Numbered from the stretch's first letter, positions 1 through 5,818 are shown. The stretch: DNA of 7,132 nucleotides from Verrucomicrobiales bacterium (GCA_007123695.1 SLGN01000430.1:1-7132); one strand, 5' to 3'. Notes: a model not told the origin generated them from the sequence alone. Numbers and translations are program-made.

Positions 1-1464
1 CCCCGAGCCCCAGGACCAGTCGTAGGCCATGATGGTGCGGACGCGGGCGTGGTCGGGCGGGTCGAGGCGCCACCCGTAATTGTGTACCGTGGTTGGCGCA
101 TCGCTGCCGTCGGTGTCTCCCCAGGAGTGCCGGGCACCGAAATTGTGCCCCAGCTCATGGCAGAAGGTCATGCGGTTGGTGGTCATGTAGGTGCGCGCCG
201 TGATCGAGGATCTCCCCGGGCGGTAGGCGACCCCGGCGCCCCCGTCGGCCTGCCGGATGACGAAGGCGCGCAAGTCCGCGCCCAGTTCCTCGGCGTAGTC
301 GGTGACGGTGTTGAGTTCGGGGTTGGAGGGGGAGGTGTCGTTCAGATCCCCCAGCTCGTCGGTGGTGCCGATGGTTCCCGCGATCCTGCCGGGGAACTCG
401 TAGTCGGGATCCTCGATGGTGCCCAGCAGCATCACCTCGGTGGCGGTGATCTGGCTGTTGACGAAGGAGGGGTTCATCCGGTCCACCGACCCGATGATGC
501 GGGCCTCGATCTGGCTGTGCCCGCCGTCGGCGATGCGGGCCTGCCTCCCGTAGCCGGTGACCAGATCGACGGTGACGTAGCCGGGGGTGTCCCCGGCGAC
601 CTCCCCGCCGGAGCCTTCCTCCGCGCCGTCGCCCTCCGCGCCCGCCGCATCCTCCGGCTCGGCAGGAGGCCCGCCCGGATCGGCGCACTTCGCGGTCATC
701 GACGCGTTGTCGAGTTCGCGCACCATCATGTAGCCGGTGGAGAGGATGCGGTATTCGAGGTGCTGGTCGATGTCGTAGCGGGCCACCGTCCCGTGGAGGA
801 TGCCGTCGTGCAGGACGAGCTGCACGACGCTGGTCTCGGGCTCTCCCTCGACTTCGCCGTGAAGGGTCTGGGTGAGGTCGCCCCGGTCCCATACCTGGTC
901 GATGCGCAGCGAGAGAGCGCTCCCGTCGGGAAGGGGTGCGAGCAGGCGCGAAGCGGCACCCTCTACGACCTGCTCCACCGCCTCCCGGTCGAACGCGAGC
1001 CGCAACGCGTCGAGGGTGTAGGTGTCCTCCTCCTCCGCGGCCAGCTCGAAGCGCTCGTCCTGCGGAAGCCTAGCCAAGGGGACCGGATCGAGCTCGTGCA
1101 GGCCGGGATCGACGAGCCTGCGCTCCACGCCGGGATAGCGGCGATCCTGGTTAACGCCCCGGGGGTAGGGCCGCGCCAAGACCGGGTGGCCGGCGGCGCG
1201 AAAGGCAGGATCGATGTCCGCAGCGGTCCGCGCCGCGGCGGGGGCGCCTGGATTCCGCCCTCCTTCCGTCGATGCTTCGAGCAAGGCGGCAGCGGAACTT
1301 GCCCCGCCCCCTCCCTCTGAGCTTGCCGCTTCGGGCGACGAGGTCGAGGTCGTCGCTTCGTTCTTCGCGACCGGCGACTCTCGACCAAGCCAGACCGCGA
1401 GGATCAGCAGTCCAAGAATCGCCAGAGCGAGGAGCGAGGGGGGGATGCGGGCAGGCGGCTTCAT
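1..1464 (-). CDS. membrane-anchored reprolysin-like zinc metalloprotease (3' end beyond window)
   Basis: A reading frame of 488 codons runs without a stop to the window edge, so the C-terminus is missing. The protein starts with a short basic stretch (MKPPAR) and one hydrophobic segment at about residues 10-27, a signal anchor or uncleaved signal peptide. A Ser/Ala/Gly-rich linker follows to about residue 80. The catalytic signature HELGHNFGARH is at residues 436-446, with zinc ligands H436, H440 and H446 and catalytic E437. The Met-turn IMAYD has its Met at 479. This spacing is that of metzincins of the reprolysin/adamalysin (M12B) type. A Gly/Glu/Ala-rich insert lies at about residues 265-290. 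The long region between linker and catalytic domain may be a propeptide; that is inference. The ATG overlaps the stop of the upstream small gene (ATGA), implying translational coupling. The expected site of action is the outer face of the membrane. Substrate unknown. The family call is firm; the role is not. Confidence 0.9.
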   Translation of the reverse strand, partial: MKPPARIPPSLLALAILGLLILAVWLGRESPVAKNEATTSTSSPEAASSEGGGGASSAAALLEASTEGGRNPGAPAAARTAADIDPAFRAAGHPVLARPYPRGVNQDRRYPGVERRLVDPGLHELDPVPLARLPQDERFELAAEEEDTYTLDALRLAFDREAVEQVVEGAASRLLAPLPDGSALSLRIDQVWDRGDLTQTLHGEVEGEPETSVVQLVLHDGILHGTVARYDIDQHLEYRILSTGYMMVRELDNASMTAKCADPGGPPAEPEDAAGAEGDGAEEGSGGEVAGDTPGYVTVDLVTGYGRQARIADGGHSQIEARIIGSVDRMNPSFVNSQITATEVMLLGTIEDPDYEFPGRIAGTIGTTDELGDLNDTSPSNPELNTVTDYAEELGADLRAFVIRQADGGAGVAYRPGRSSITARTYMTTNRMTFCHELGHNFGARHSWGDTDGSDAPTTVHNYGWRLDPPDHARVRTIMAYDWSWGSG

Positions 1465-1850
1465 CGCAGGAGCAGGAACTCGACAGTGTGATGCAACCCT
1501 ACGTAGAGCAAAGCTCCGAAGCGGAGCATGAGGGCCTCGACCTTCTCGGCTTCCGAGGTCGAAAGTCGCTCCACAAAGGCGGCACGCTGGGTAGGATCGT
1601 CTCCTTCGGAATCCCCCTCCGCCCGGCCCGTCGAAGGATCCTGCGGAGATCCTTGCGCCCCCCCCGCCGAATCCGCTACCGGGCCCGATGCGGCAGAGGG
1701 GCCGGGGCCCGCTGTCGGGCTTCCGAAGAAAAAGAAAGCGCCCAGGATTGCCGCCGCCAGAACGAAGGCAGCGAAAATCCACCGTGAGAGGGGACGTTCC
1801 GGATGCGTCGGGCGCATGGTGCAGGGGTTCCTTTTCGAGAGCGAACGCAT
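1461..1850 (-). CDS. small single-pass membrane protein coupled to the metalloprotease
   Basis: This frame encodes 129 residues from the ATG at 1850, or 118 from the in-frame ATG at 1817. The shorter form begins MRPTHPERPLSRW, directly before one hydrophobic segment (WIFAAFVLAAAILGAFFFFG), and resembles the start of the downstream protease (MKPPARIPPS plus hydrophobic segment). AAGGA lies 11 bases before the 1817 start; a GGAAAGGG lies about 10 bases before the 1850 start, so the choice is open. After the membrane segment comes a Gly/Pro/Ser/Ala/Asp linker of about 45 residues and then a C-terminal part of about 45 residues that looks helical and ends in a hydrophobic run (LLYVGLHHTVEFLLLR). 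The stop TGA shares bases with the protease ATG. I do not recognise the family. The coupling suggests a partner, chaperone or inhibitor of the protease, which is inference only. An eight-G run lies inside the linker. Confidence 0.75.
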   Translation of the reverse strand: MRSLSKRNPCTMRPTHPERPLSRWIFAAFVLAAAILGAFFFFGSPTAGPGPSAASGPVADSAGGAQGSPQDPSTGRAEGDSEGDDPTQRAAFVERLSTSEAEKVEALMLRFGALLYVGLHHTVEFLLLR

Positions 1851-1872
1851 TCGTCGTCAGCCCTTTCCGGTT

Positions 1873-1901
1873 GTTTTCTCAAATTGCTGGTAAAAAGGCA
1901 A
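1873..1901 (-). promoter_or_regulatory. candidate promoter of the protease unit
   Basis: Read on the minus strand, TTGCCT (1901-1896) is followed after 17 bases by GAAAAC (1878-1873), in the only AT-rich patch of this intergenic region. The -35 match is fair and the -10 match weak (3 of 6). Transcription would begin near 1865, leaving about 15 bases before the ATG at 1850 or about 48 before the ATG at 1817. Confidence 0.25.
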
Positions 1902-2239
1902 GAATGGATTCGCACGAAGGGACGGGCCCGCAGGCAGCTTCGCTGCCGCGACGTGAGCGAGACCGGGGGCGCATGTCGGTGCTGCGGCGGCGGTTGCCCC
2001 CCCGCCCGACCTCGCTTCGGTGGTCGAGGACGAGGCACAGGCGGTTTTGGCGGCGTGGCGATCTCTTCGATGAGAGGGGAAAGCCCGTTCCAAGCGAGGA
2101 GCCTTGCCGTTTCGCGCTGCCGCCATGGACGAGCCAGGGCGTCACGGTCTGGCGGGTGAGCTTGGCGCGGCAGTATTCGCGACCGGTGAAGAAGTCCGAG
2201 GCGACTGTCTCGCCGGATCTTCCACCTCGTCACCGAGCC

Positions 2240-2276
2240 TTTTGGCTTTTGGAGTCCGACGCGCACCTTGCCAAAA
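2240..2276. repeat. inverted repeat TTTTGGC / GCCAAAA upstream of the secreted protein gene
   Basis: Perfect seven-base arms at 2240-2246 and 2270-2276 enclose 23 bases, ending 26 bases before the ATG at 2303. The arms overlap the candidate promoter, so the repeat could be an operator. Chance is a real alternative at this arm length. Confidence 0.3.
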
Positions 2277-2277
2277 T
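2249..2277 (+). promoter_or_regulatory. candidate promoter of the secreted propeller-like gene
   Basis: TTGGAG (2249-2254), a 17-base spacer, then CAAAAT (2272-2277), matching the -35 consensus at 3 of 6 and the -10 at 4 of 6. The start of transcription would be near 2284, giving a very short leader of about 20 bases. No Shine-Dalgarno sequence precedes the ATG at 2303, in keeping with a short or near-leaderless transcript. Confidence 0.25.
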
Positions 2278-2302
2278 CCCGACCGCCCTCCAAGATAACG
2301 GC

Positions 2303-3073
2303 ATGCCCCCCGCAGCCCTTCGCCTTCTCGCCGTGTTCCTGCCCTCCCTCGCGTGGCTCGCCGCCGCCGCGCCTCCGGTCGAGTGCGGAGGCAAGTATCC
2401 CCGCCATCTCCAAGGCGTCTGCCGGGCGCCCTCGGGCGATCTCTACTGGTCGTGGACCAACGCGATCGCCCGCACCGACGCCGAGGGCAATCTGCTCGTC
2501 CGGGTCGAGGCGGACAACCACCAAGGCGACCTCTGCTACCACGACGGGCGCGTCTACGTCGCCGTGAACCTTGGCAAGTTCAACCGCCCCGCCGGCGAGG
2601 CCGACTCGTGGGTCTACGTCTTCGACGCCGAAACGCTGGAGCTGCTCGAGAAACACGCCGTGCCCGAGCTCGTCCACGGGGCCGGCGGTATGGCCTGCGA
2701 CGGCGAGCGCTTCATCGTCGTCGGCGGCCTGCCCGAGGGGATCGAGGAAAACTACCTCTACGAGTACGATCTCGAGCTGCGCTTCGTGCGTCGCCACGTC
2801 CTCCCCAGCGGCTACACCCGCCTCGGCATCCAAACGGCGGCGTGGGCGCACGGGGCGTGGTGGTTCGGCTGCTACGGACGGACCCTCCTGCGCACCGACG
2901 AGAACTTCGAGCTTGACGGCGCTTGGACCTTCGACGCGGCCCTCGGGCTTGAGGAGGCACCCGACGGGCGCTTCCTTGTCGGTCGCAACCGCAAGAAGGA
3001 GGACGAAGGCTACACTGGTTGGGTCGTCCTTGCGAAGGCGGACGAGGAGACGGGGCTGCGATTGGTGGAGTGA
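2303..3073 (+). CDS. secreted beta-propeller-like protein of unknown function
   Basis: This gene encodes 256 residues. The frame is open back to about 1688, but the ATG at 2303 is chosen because it starts a clear signal peptide (MPPAALRLLAVFLPSLAWLAAAA, cut here into its hydrophobic core LLAVFLPSLAWLAAAA), with cleavage likely after about residue 22-23. The mature part carries repeated blade-like strands: GDLYWSWTNAIARTDAEGN, HDGRVYVAVNLG, SWVYVFDAETLELLE, CDGERFIVVGG, YLYEYDLELRFVRRH, APDGRFLVGRN. Such DG-hydrophobic turns are typical of SMP-30/NHL/PQQ-like propellers. At 256 residues it holds only four or five blades, so it may be an incomplete propeller or an oligomer. No catalytic residues can be assigned. 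It should act in the periplasm or outside the cell. It converges on the Uma2 fragment with 13 bases between the two stops. Function not recognised. Confidence 0.8.
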   Translation: MPPAALRLLAVFLPSLAWLAAAAPPVECGGKYPRHLQGVCRAPSGDLYWSWTNAIARTDAEGNLLVRVEADNHQGDLCYHDGRVYVAVNLGKFNRPAGEADSWVYVFDAETLELLEKHAVPELVHGAGGMACDGERFIVVGGLPEGIEENYLYEYDLELRFVRRHVLPSGYTRLGIQTAAWAHGAWWFGCYGRTLLRTDENFELDGAWTFDAALGLEEAPDGRFLVGRNRKKEDEGYTGWVVLAKADEETGLRLVE

Positions 3074-3086
3074 ACTCGCTGCCGCC

Positions 3087-3572
3087 TCACCCCAACCCCG
3101 CGAGGACCGCAGCCCGGTCGCCTGTGAGGGCGGCGTCGATGTCGAGGACGAGGCCAGGGAAGGCGCGGCTCTCGATGCGTCCGTTCTCGGCAGGCAGGGG
3201 GCGGTATTCGTCTTGCTTGAGGTGCATCCAGTCGATCTCTCCGTCGAGCACTCGCCAGAGCAGGTATTCCTGCACCCCGGCGCGGCGGTAGCTCGCCAGC
3301 TTTTCCCGGGCGTCGCGCGAGACGCTGCTGGCGGCGATCTCGACGACGAGCTCCGGCGCTCCGCTGAGGTAGCCCTTGGCGTCGATGGCAGCGCGACCGC
3401 CCGAGGAGGCGTCGCGGAACAGCACCGCGTCAGGCTGGGGGACGTCGTCCGGCCCGAGCCGGAGGGTCGCATTGGTCGCGTGGCGGACGCAGGGATGCTT
3501 GCTGCTAGGAAATTCCTTTCTCATCCCCTCGGCTCCCTTCCCGCCGAAGGCCCGGGGTCGGAGGGGGTTCAT
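3087..3572 (-). CDS. N-terminally truncated Uma2-family endonuclease (likely remnant)
   Basis: Uma2 (DUF820) proteins carry a PD-(D/E)xK nuclease fold and usually have about 180-200 residues. From residue 34 onward this 161-residue frame reads like a Uma2 C-terminal two-thirds: NATLRLGPDDVPQPDAVLF, GAPELVVEIAASS, REKLASYRRAGVQEYLLWRV and an ending around the FPGLVLDID segment. Candidate catalytic residues D48, E78 and K91 are present. The N-terminal region of about 70 residues that normally precedes NATxRLG is absent and replaced by unrelated sequence (MNPLRPRAFGGKGAEG). It cannot lie further upstream because the intact C-terminus of the preceding gene occupies that DNA. The ATG at 3572 overlaps the preceding TGA as ATGA; an alternative ATG at 3524 (145 residues) has a better ribosome binding site. 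Many genomes carry dozens of Uma2 copies of unclear role. Activity is doubtful. Confidence 0.75.
   Translation of the reverse strand: MNPLRPRAFGGKGAEGMRKEFPSSKHPCVRHATNATLRLGPDDVPQPDAVLFRDASSGGRAAIDAKGYLSGAPELVVEIAASSVSRDAREKLASYRRAGVQEYLLWRVLDGEIDWMHLKQDEYRPLPAENGRIESRAFPGLVLDIDAALTGDRAAVLAGLG
3533..3539 (-). promoter_or_regulatory. Shine-Dalgarno candidate before the internal Uma2 start
   Basis: AAGGGAG on the minus strand lies 8 bases before the ATG at 3524. It is one of the few well-placed ribosome binding sites in the window and argues that translation of the Uma2 fragment may begin at 3524 rather than 3572. Confidence 0.35.
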
Positions 3573-4756
3573 CCCGGCTTCCGGCTGCGCTCTGCCGCGC
3601 GCCGCTTCTTCTCGCGGTAGCGGTCGATGTACATGCCTTCCGTATTGCCGGTGGCGTCTATGGCGGCCGTCGCGAGCGCTTCGTTCAGGTCGGCGAATGG
3701 GAACACGTCGAGGCGGCTCTCGGGGTTGCAGTTGAGGATCTTGAATCCGGCCTCGAGGAAGCTCGGCTGAAGCTCCCGGAAAAACCCACTCATGAGGGCG
3801 TAGCTGTTGGTGTTGTTCGAGATCGCGCCGGCGCTGCGCTGCTCGGGGAACCAATAGTGCTTGCTTTCGTCCATGTGGAAATCGCACCCGAGAAGGTAGA
3901 CGGTCCGGAACCCGAGGAGGTGGGCGAGGCGCAGGGCGGCGAGCATCACCGAGCGGCCCCCGCCGCGTTTGGAGTGGTTCCCCCAGTTGACGGTGTCCTC
4001 GACAAGCCAGCGTGACGGCTCGAACTGCTCGTTGCGGCGGTAGCCGACCACGCTGGGGAAGTCCCGCACCCGCTCGGTCGCGAAGGCGTCGCGCTCCCGG
4101 TCCCAGATCGGCTTCTGGAAGTGGGCCATCGGCACGATCTTGAGGATCGCGGGATCGCGCCAGATCGAGGCCATGAAGCGGCTCGGGTCATCGACGCAGG
4201 TCCAGAAGTTGGGCCTGAAAAGGTGGGCACCGTTGTTGATCCCCATCGTCACGATCCCCGGCTGCTTCAGCCGGGCCCAGTCGAATCCCTTGAGGCTGGG
4301 GCCGTTGAGGACGAGAAAGAGGGTCTGCCCGCGGTAGAGATCGACGAGGTCGAGGTTCATCCCGTTCTCGCGGAAGAACATCGGGGTGTTGCGGAGGCTT
4401 CCGGCGACGGCCTCGCCGGTGCCGCGCTCGCCGTTCCACTGCAGCACGTTGAAGTCGTTGCGGTCGTGGAATTCCTCCCTCGCCGCTCCGTTCGGATGCA
4501 GTGCGGCGAGGGCGGACGGCTCTCTCGTGACGATCTCAAGATCGAAGGGCCTGGCCCGGTCGAACCCCGCCTTGGCGATCCGCTCGGGGAGTTCCCGCGG
4601 CGGACATTCAAGATCCACCGACCGGCCGGACTGCCGGATCCTTGCGATGACGCGGTGACCGCGGCACGAGGAGATGGTCTCGACGAGCCGACTGCGGTCG
4701 CGTTCCAGACAGGTGTCCCGGAACTTCAGAATATGGCTGTTGTAGACGGGAGTCAT
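3569..4756 (-). CDS. DUF115/GT42-like protein (putative glycosyl or diphosphate transferase fold)
   Basis: This gene encodes 395 residues with no signal peptide, so it is probably cytoplasmic. The core begins near residue 143: GQTLFLVLNGPSLKGFDW (NGPSL at 151-155), then GIVTMGINNGAHLF, FWTCVDDPSRF (D189/D190), VYLLGCDFHM (286-295) and a closing ILNCNPESRLDVFPF (340-354). A GPSL loop, a GxN strand, a (V)DD and a late LLGxDF strand are the marks of the DUF115/MptE-like and bacterial sialyltransferase-like (GT42) Rossmann proteins, found in surface-glycan and phage gene sets. Which substrate it uses cannot be read here. Residues 1-140 do not match anything I know; the C-terminal 20 residues are very basic. 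The ATG at 4756 has no ribosome binding site and is 75 bases after the stop of the methyltransferase-like gene, so the two probably share a transcript. The stop overlaps the Uma2 ATG. Confidence 0.7.
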   Translation of the reverse strand: MTPVYNSHILKFRDTCLERDRSRLVETISSCRGHRVIARIRQSGRSVDLECPPRELPERIAKAGFDRARPFDLEIVTREPSALAALHPNGAAREEFHDRNDFNVLQWNGERGTGEAVAGSLRNTPMFFRENGMNLDLVDLYRGQTLFLVLNGPSLKGFDWARLKQPGIVTMGINNGAHLFRPNFWTCVDDPSRFMASIWRDPAILKIVPMAHFQKPIWDRERDAFATERVRDFPSVVGYRRNEQFEPSRWLVEDTVNWGNHSKRGGGRSVMLAALRLAHLLGFRTVYLLGCDFHMDESKHYWFPEQRSAGAISNNTNSYALMSGFFRELQPSFLEAGFKILNCNPESRLDVFPFADLNEALATAAIDATGNTEGMYIDRYREKKRRAAERSRKPG

Positions 4757-4831
4757 GGGGCGGGGACTGATGTGAAGGCGAATTGCTCTGCGGTAATCCG
4801 GATGGCGGGCCCTCCACTGCGCGGCGGACGG

Positions 4832-5239
4832 TCACGGTCGCAGGATCGCCGTGCCCGAGGCGGTCTCGCGCCGGGAGAACAATGATACGGCATGCCGGTA
4901 GTTCTTCCGATGGGCGTCGTGGAGAAGGACGACGCCCCCGGGCGACACCACCCGCCGGGCCACGGCGAGGCAGTCCGCCCGAAGGCGTCCATCGACAAAG
5001 ACGATGTCGTAGGTCCGCTTCCGGTGGAAGGGAAGGGTCACGTAGTGCCCCGACTCCCCCTTCCCTTGGCCGTCGAAGTAGGTTCTCGTTCGCCCGTCGG
5101 GCGAGGTCACGATCTCCAGGCCGCGGCCTGCGCGCGGGGAGGATCCGGGGGCAGCGGAGGCGGGCTTCCACAGCGTGCTGAAAGAGGCGGCAAGGCACGA
5201 GCCGAGGGCGGCGAAGTGGGAGCAGCGGGTTGTTTTCAT
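4832..5239 (-). CDS. methyltransferase-like protein lacking the SAM-binding N-terminal half
   Basis: The ATG at 5239 gives 135 residues. Residues 76-110 read TYDIVFVDGRLRADCL followed by SPGGVVLLHDAHRKNY, the post-II and late strand motifs (DxVFVDGRxR, PGGxxxxHDA) of class I SAM-dependent methyltransferases, including those of glycan loci. The glycine-rich motif I (E/DxGxGxG) that binds SAM is not present in this frame or as a clear piece in the other two registers just upstream. The first 35 residues (MKTTRCSHFAALGSCLAASF and on to about residue 34) look like low-complexity or signal-like sequence. An ATG at 5260 is an alternative start, and the frame stays open to 5569, but that extension is Pro/Ala-rich and unlike a protein family. 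Neither start has a good ribosome binding site. The downstream DUF115-like gene would fit a glycan-modifying context. Likely a truncated or degenerate gene; the C-terminal family call is moderately sure. Confidence 0.55.
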   Translation of the reverse strand: MKTTRCSHFAALGSCLAASFSTLWKPASAAPGSSPRAGRGLEIVTSPDGRTRTYFDGQGKGESGHYVTLPFHRKRTYDIVFVDGRLRADCLAVARRVVSPGGVVLLHDAHRKNYRHAVSLFSRRETASGTAILRP

Positions 5240-5291
5240 GGAGTCTGCGGAGTAAGGCATCGGGCGGACCTGGCGAACAGCCAAACCTAGC

Positions 5292-5307
5292 GAATGGCGG
5301 AATGGCG
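5292..5307. repeat. tandem duplication of GAATGGCG
   Basis: Two perfect adjacent copies of the eight-mer GAATGGCG, about 32 bases upstream of the alternative start at 5260 of the methyltransferase-like gene. Seen directly; function unknown. Confidence 0.4.
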
Positions 5308-5404
5308 GGCACTGCCGCAATCCCGTGGACGCCGCCGCGGGCCGGTCCGGAAGGCGCTGGAAGGGAACACCGGGGGGAGGCTCCGCCGCCCGCACCCGGC
5401 ACAA

Positions 5405-5429
5405 GCCGGCGGGCGCGGGCGCCGCCGGT
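5405..5429. other. GC-rich hairpin
   Basis: CCGGCGG (5406-5412) pairs perfectly with CCGCCGG (5422-5428) around a nine-base loop, with a possible G-U pair outside it. A competing small hairpin CCGGC-ACAA-GCCGG (5396-5409) abuts it. No T-run follows on either strand, so it is not a standard intrinsic terminator; it may still slow polymerase or be part of a repeat. Confidence 0.4.
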
Positions 5430-5565
5430 GCCACAGGACTGGCCATGCCCCCTGGAAAGCGGTTGGGCGGAGGCTGCCCGACTTGGGAGCTTGCCAAACG
5501 ACCAAAGATACCTGAACCTGCGCCCGACATCGTCGCGCGGGTCGCGCACCTCATTCGTTTCGGCA

Positions 5566-5724
5566 TCACCCGCGTGGCTGCAAGAGGCCGGAAGCACGGG
5601 CTGCGGTTAACGACGAAAATTCATGGAGTGGGTGGACCTTGGACCGGTGCGTCAGGATTGATACGGGAGGGACTGTAGCCGCCATTGTGTCGGACCGTTC
5701 CTCAGGAAGATCGTGCGAATTCAT
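5566..5724 (-). CDS. possible 52-residue small ORF or piece of a dispersed repeat
   Basis: The frame starts MNSHDLPEERSDTMAATV and ends with GLLQPRG and a TGA that shares a base with an ATG (TGATG at 5568-5564) opening the long extension of the methyltransferase-like frame. The composition is unlike a typical small membrane or DNA-binding protein: no hydrophobic segment and no recognisable domain. No ribosome binding site is evident. The peptide has a mixed, non-repetitive composition that is unusual for random GC-rich DNA, so conserved coding sequence or a multi-copy intergenic element are both possible. I cannot decide between these from one copy. Confidence 0.2.
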   Translation of the reverse strand: MNSHDLPEERSDTMAATVPPVSILTHRSKVHPLHEFSSLTAARASGLLQPRG

Positions 5725-5735
5725 TTCTCGAACAG

Positions 5736-5750
5736 ATTGGCGCGGCCAAT
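5736..5750. repeat. short palindrome ATTGGC-GCG-GCCAAT
   Basis: Six-base perfect arms with a three-base loop, about 70 bases past the retropepsin stop. It is not followed by a T-run on the minus strand, so a terminator role is weakly supported; a protein-binding site is equally possible. Confidence 0.3.
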
Positions 5751-5818
5751 TCTATTGGTTACCAGTTTTTGCATTCCGTGATTTTTTACTTTCAAAGGCA
5801 GGCGTGGCATACGTTGTG

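Larger units (their letters stand above)
1851..2302. other. divergent intergenic region without a recognised gene
   Basis: These 452 bases separate the minus-strand protease unit from the plus-strand secreted protein gene, so both promoters should lie here. Frames are open in several registers because the DNA is GC-rich, but none has family-like sequence along its length. The most protein-like stretch is on the minus strand at about 2080-2220 (for example TVASDFFTGREYCRAKLTRQ), and a different register takes over near 2080 with RETARLLAWNGLSPLIEEIA. This could be a decayed gene broken by a frameshift; I cannot name it. A short hairpin GGCAGC-TTC-GCTGCC lies at 1933-1947 and a C7 run at 1997-2003. 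Confidence 0.5.
5240..5818. other. 579-base region with no convincing gene
   Basis: The right half (from about 5600) is AT-richer and continuous in composition with the retropepsin gene, whose transcript would run out here. The left half is very GC-rich, with low-complexity open frames in several registers. It contains a tandem eight-base duplication, a GC hairpin, a short palindrome and a 52-codon minus-strand frame, listed separately. No T-tract terminator was found on either strand, and no clear promoter for the methyltransferase-like gene. Confidence 0.5.

Noticed and set aside
49..1320. Long plus-strand open frame of about 420 codons
   Set aside because: It lies opposite the metalloprotease frame. 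The sequence is Gly/Val-rich without domain features, while the minus strand has HELGHNFGARH and a Met-turn.
1688..2302. N-terminal extension of the propeller-like protein
   Set aside because: The frame is open upstream, but the signal peptide begins at 2303 and the extension is Arg/Pro-rich and opposite the small membrane protein and its promoter region.
3074..3086. Bidirectional terminator between the convergent genes
   Set aside because: The gap is only 13 bases and no strong stem with T-tract is seen across it.
1676..3472. Minus-strand open frame of about 600 codons
   Set aside because: It runs through the propeller-like gene, the Uma2 gene and the intergenic region in the wrong registers; it is Ser/Arg/Ala-rich and an effect of high GC.
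3573..3887. N-terminal extension of the Uma2 frame
   Set aside because: It overlaps the well-supported C-terminus of the DUF115-like protein and is Arg/Pro-rich with no Uma2 similarity.
4121..4885. Plus-strand open frame of 254 codons opposite the DUF115-like gene
   Set aside because: No domain features; its pattern mirrors the codons of the minus-strand gene, which carries conserved motifs.
5736..5750. Palindrome as an intrinsic terminator of the retropepsin gene
   Set aside because: The stem is six pairs with a three-base loop and no T-run follows on the minus strand.
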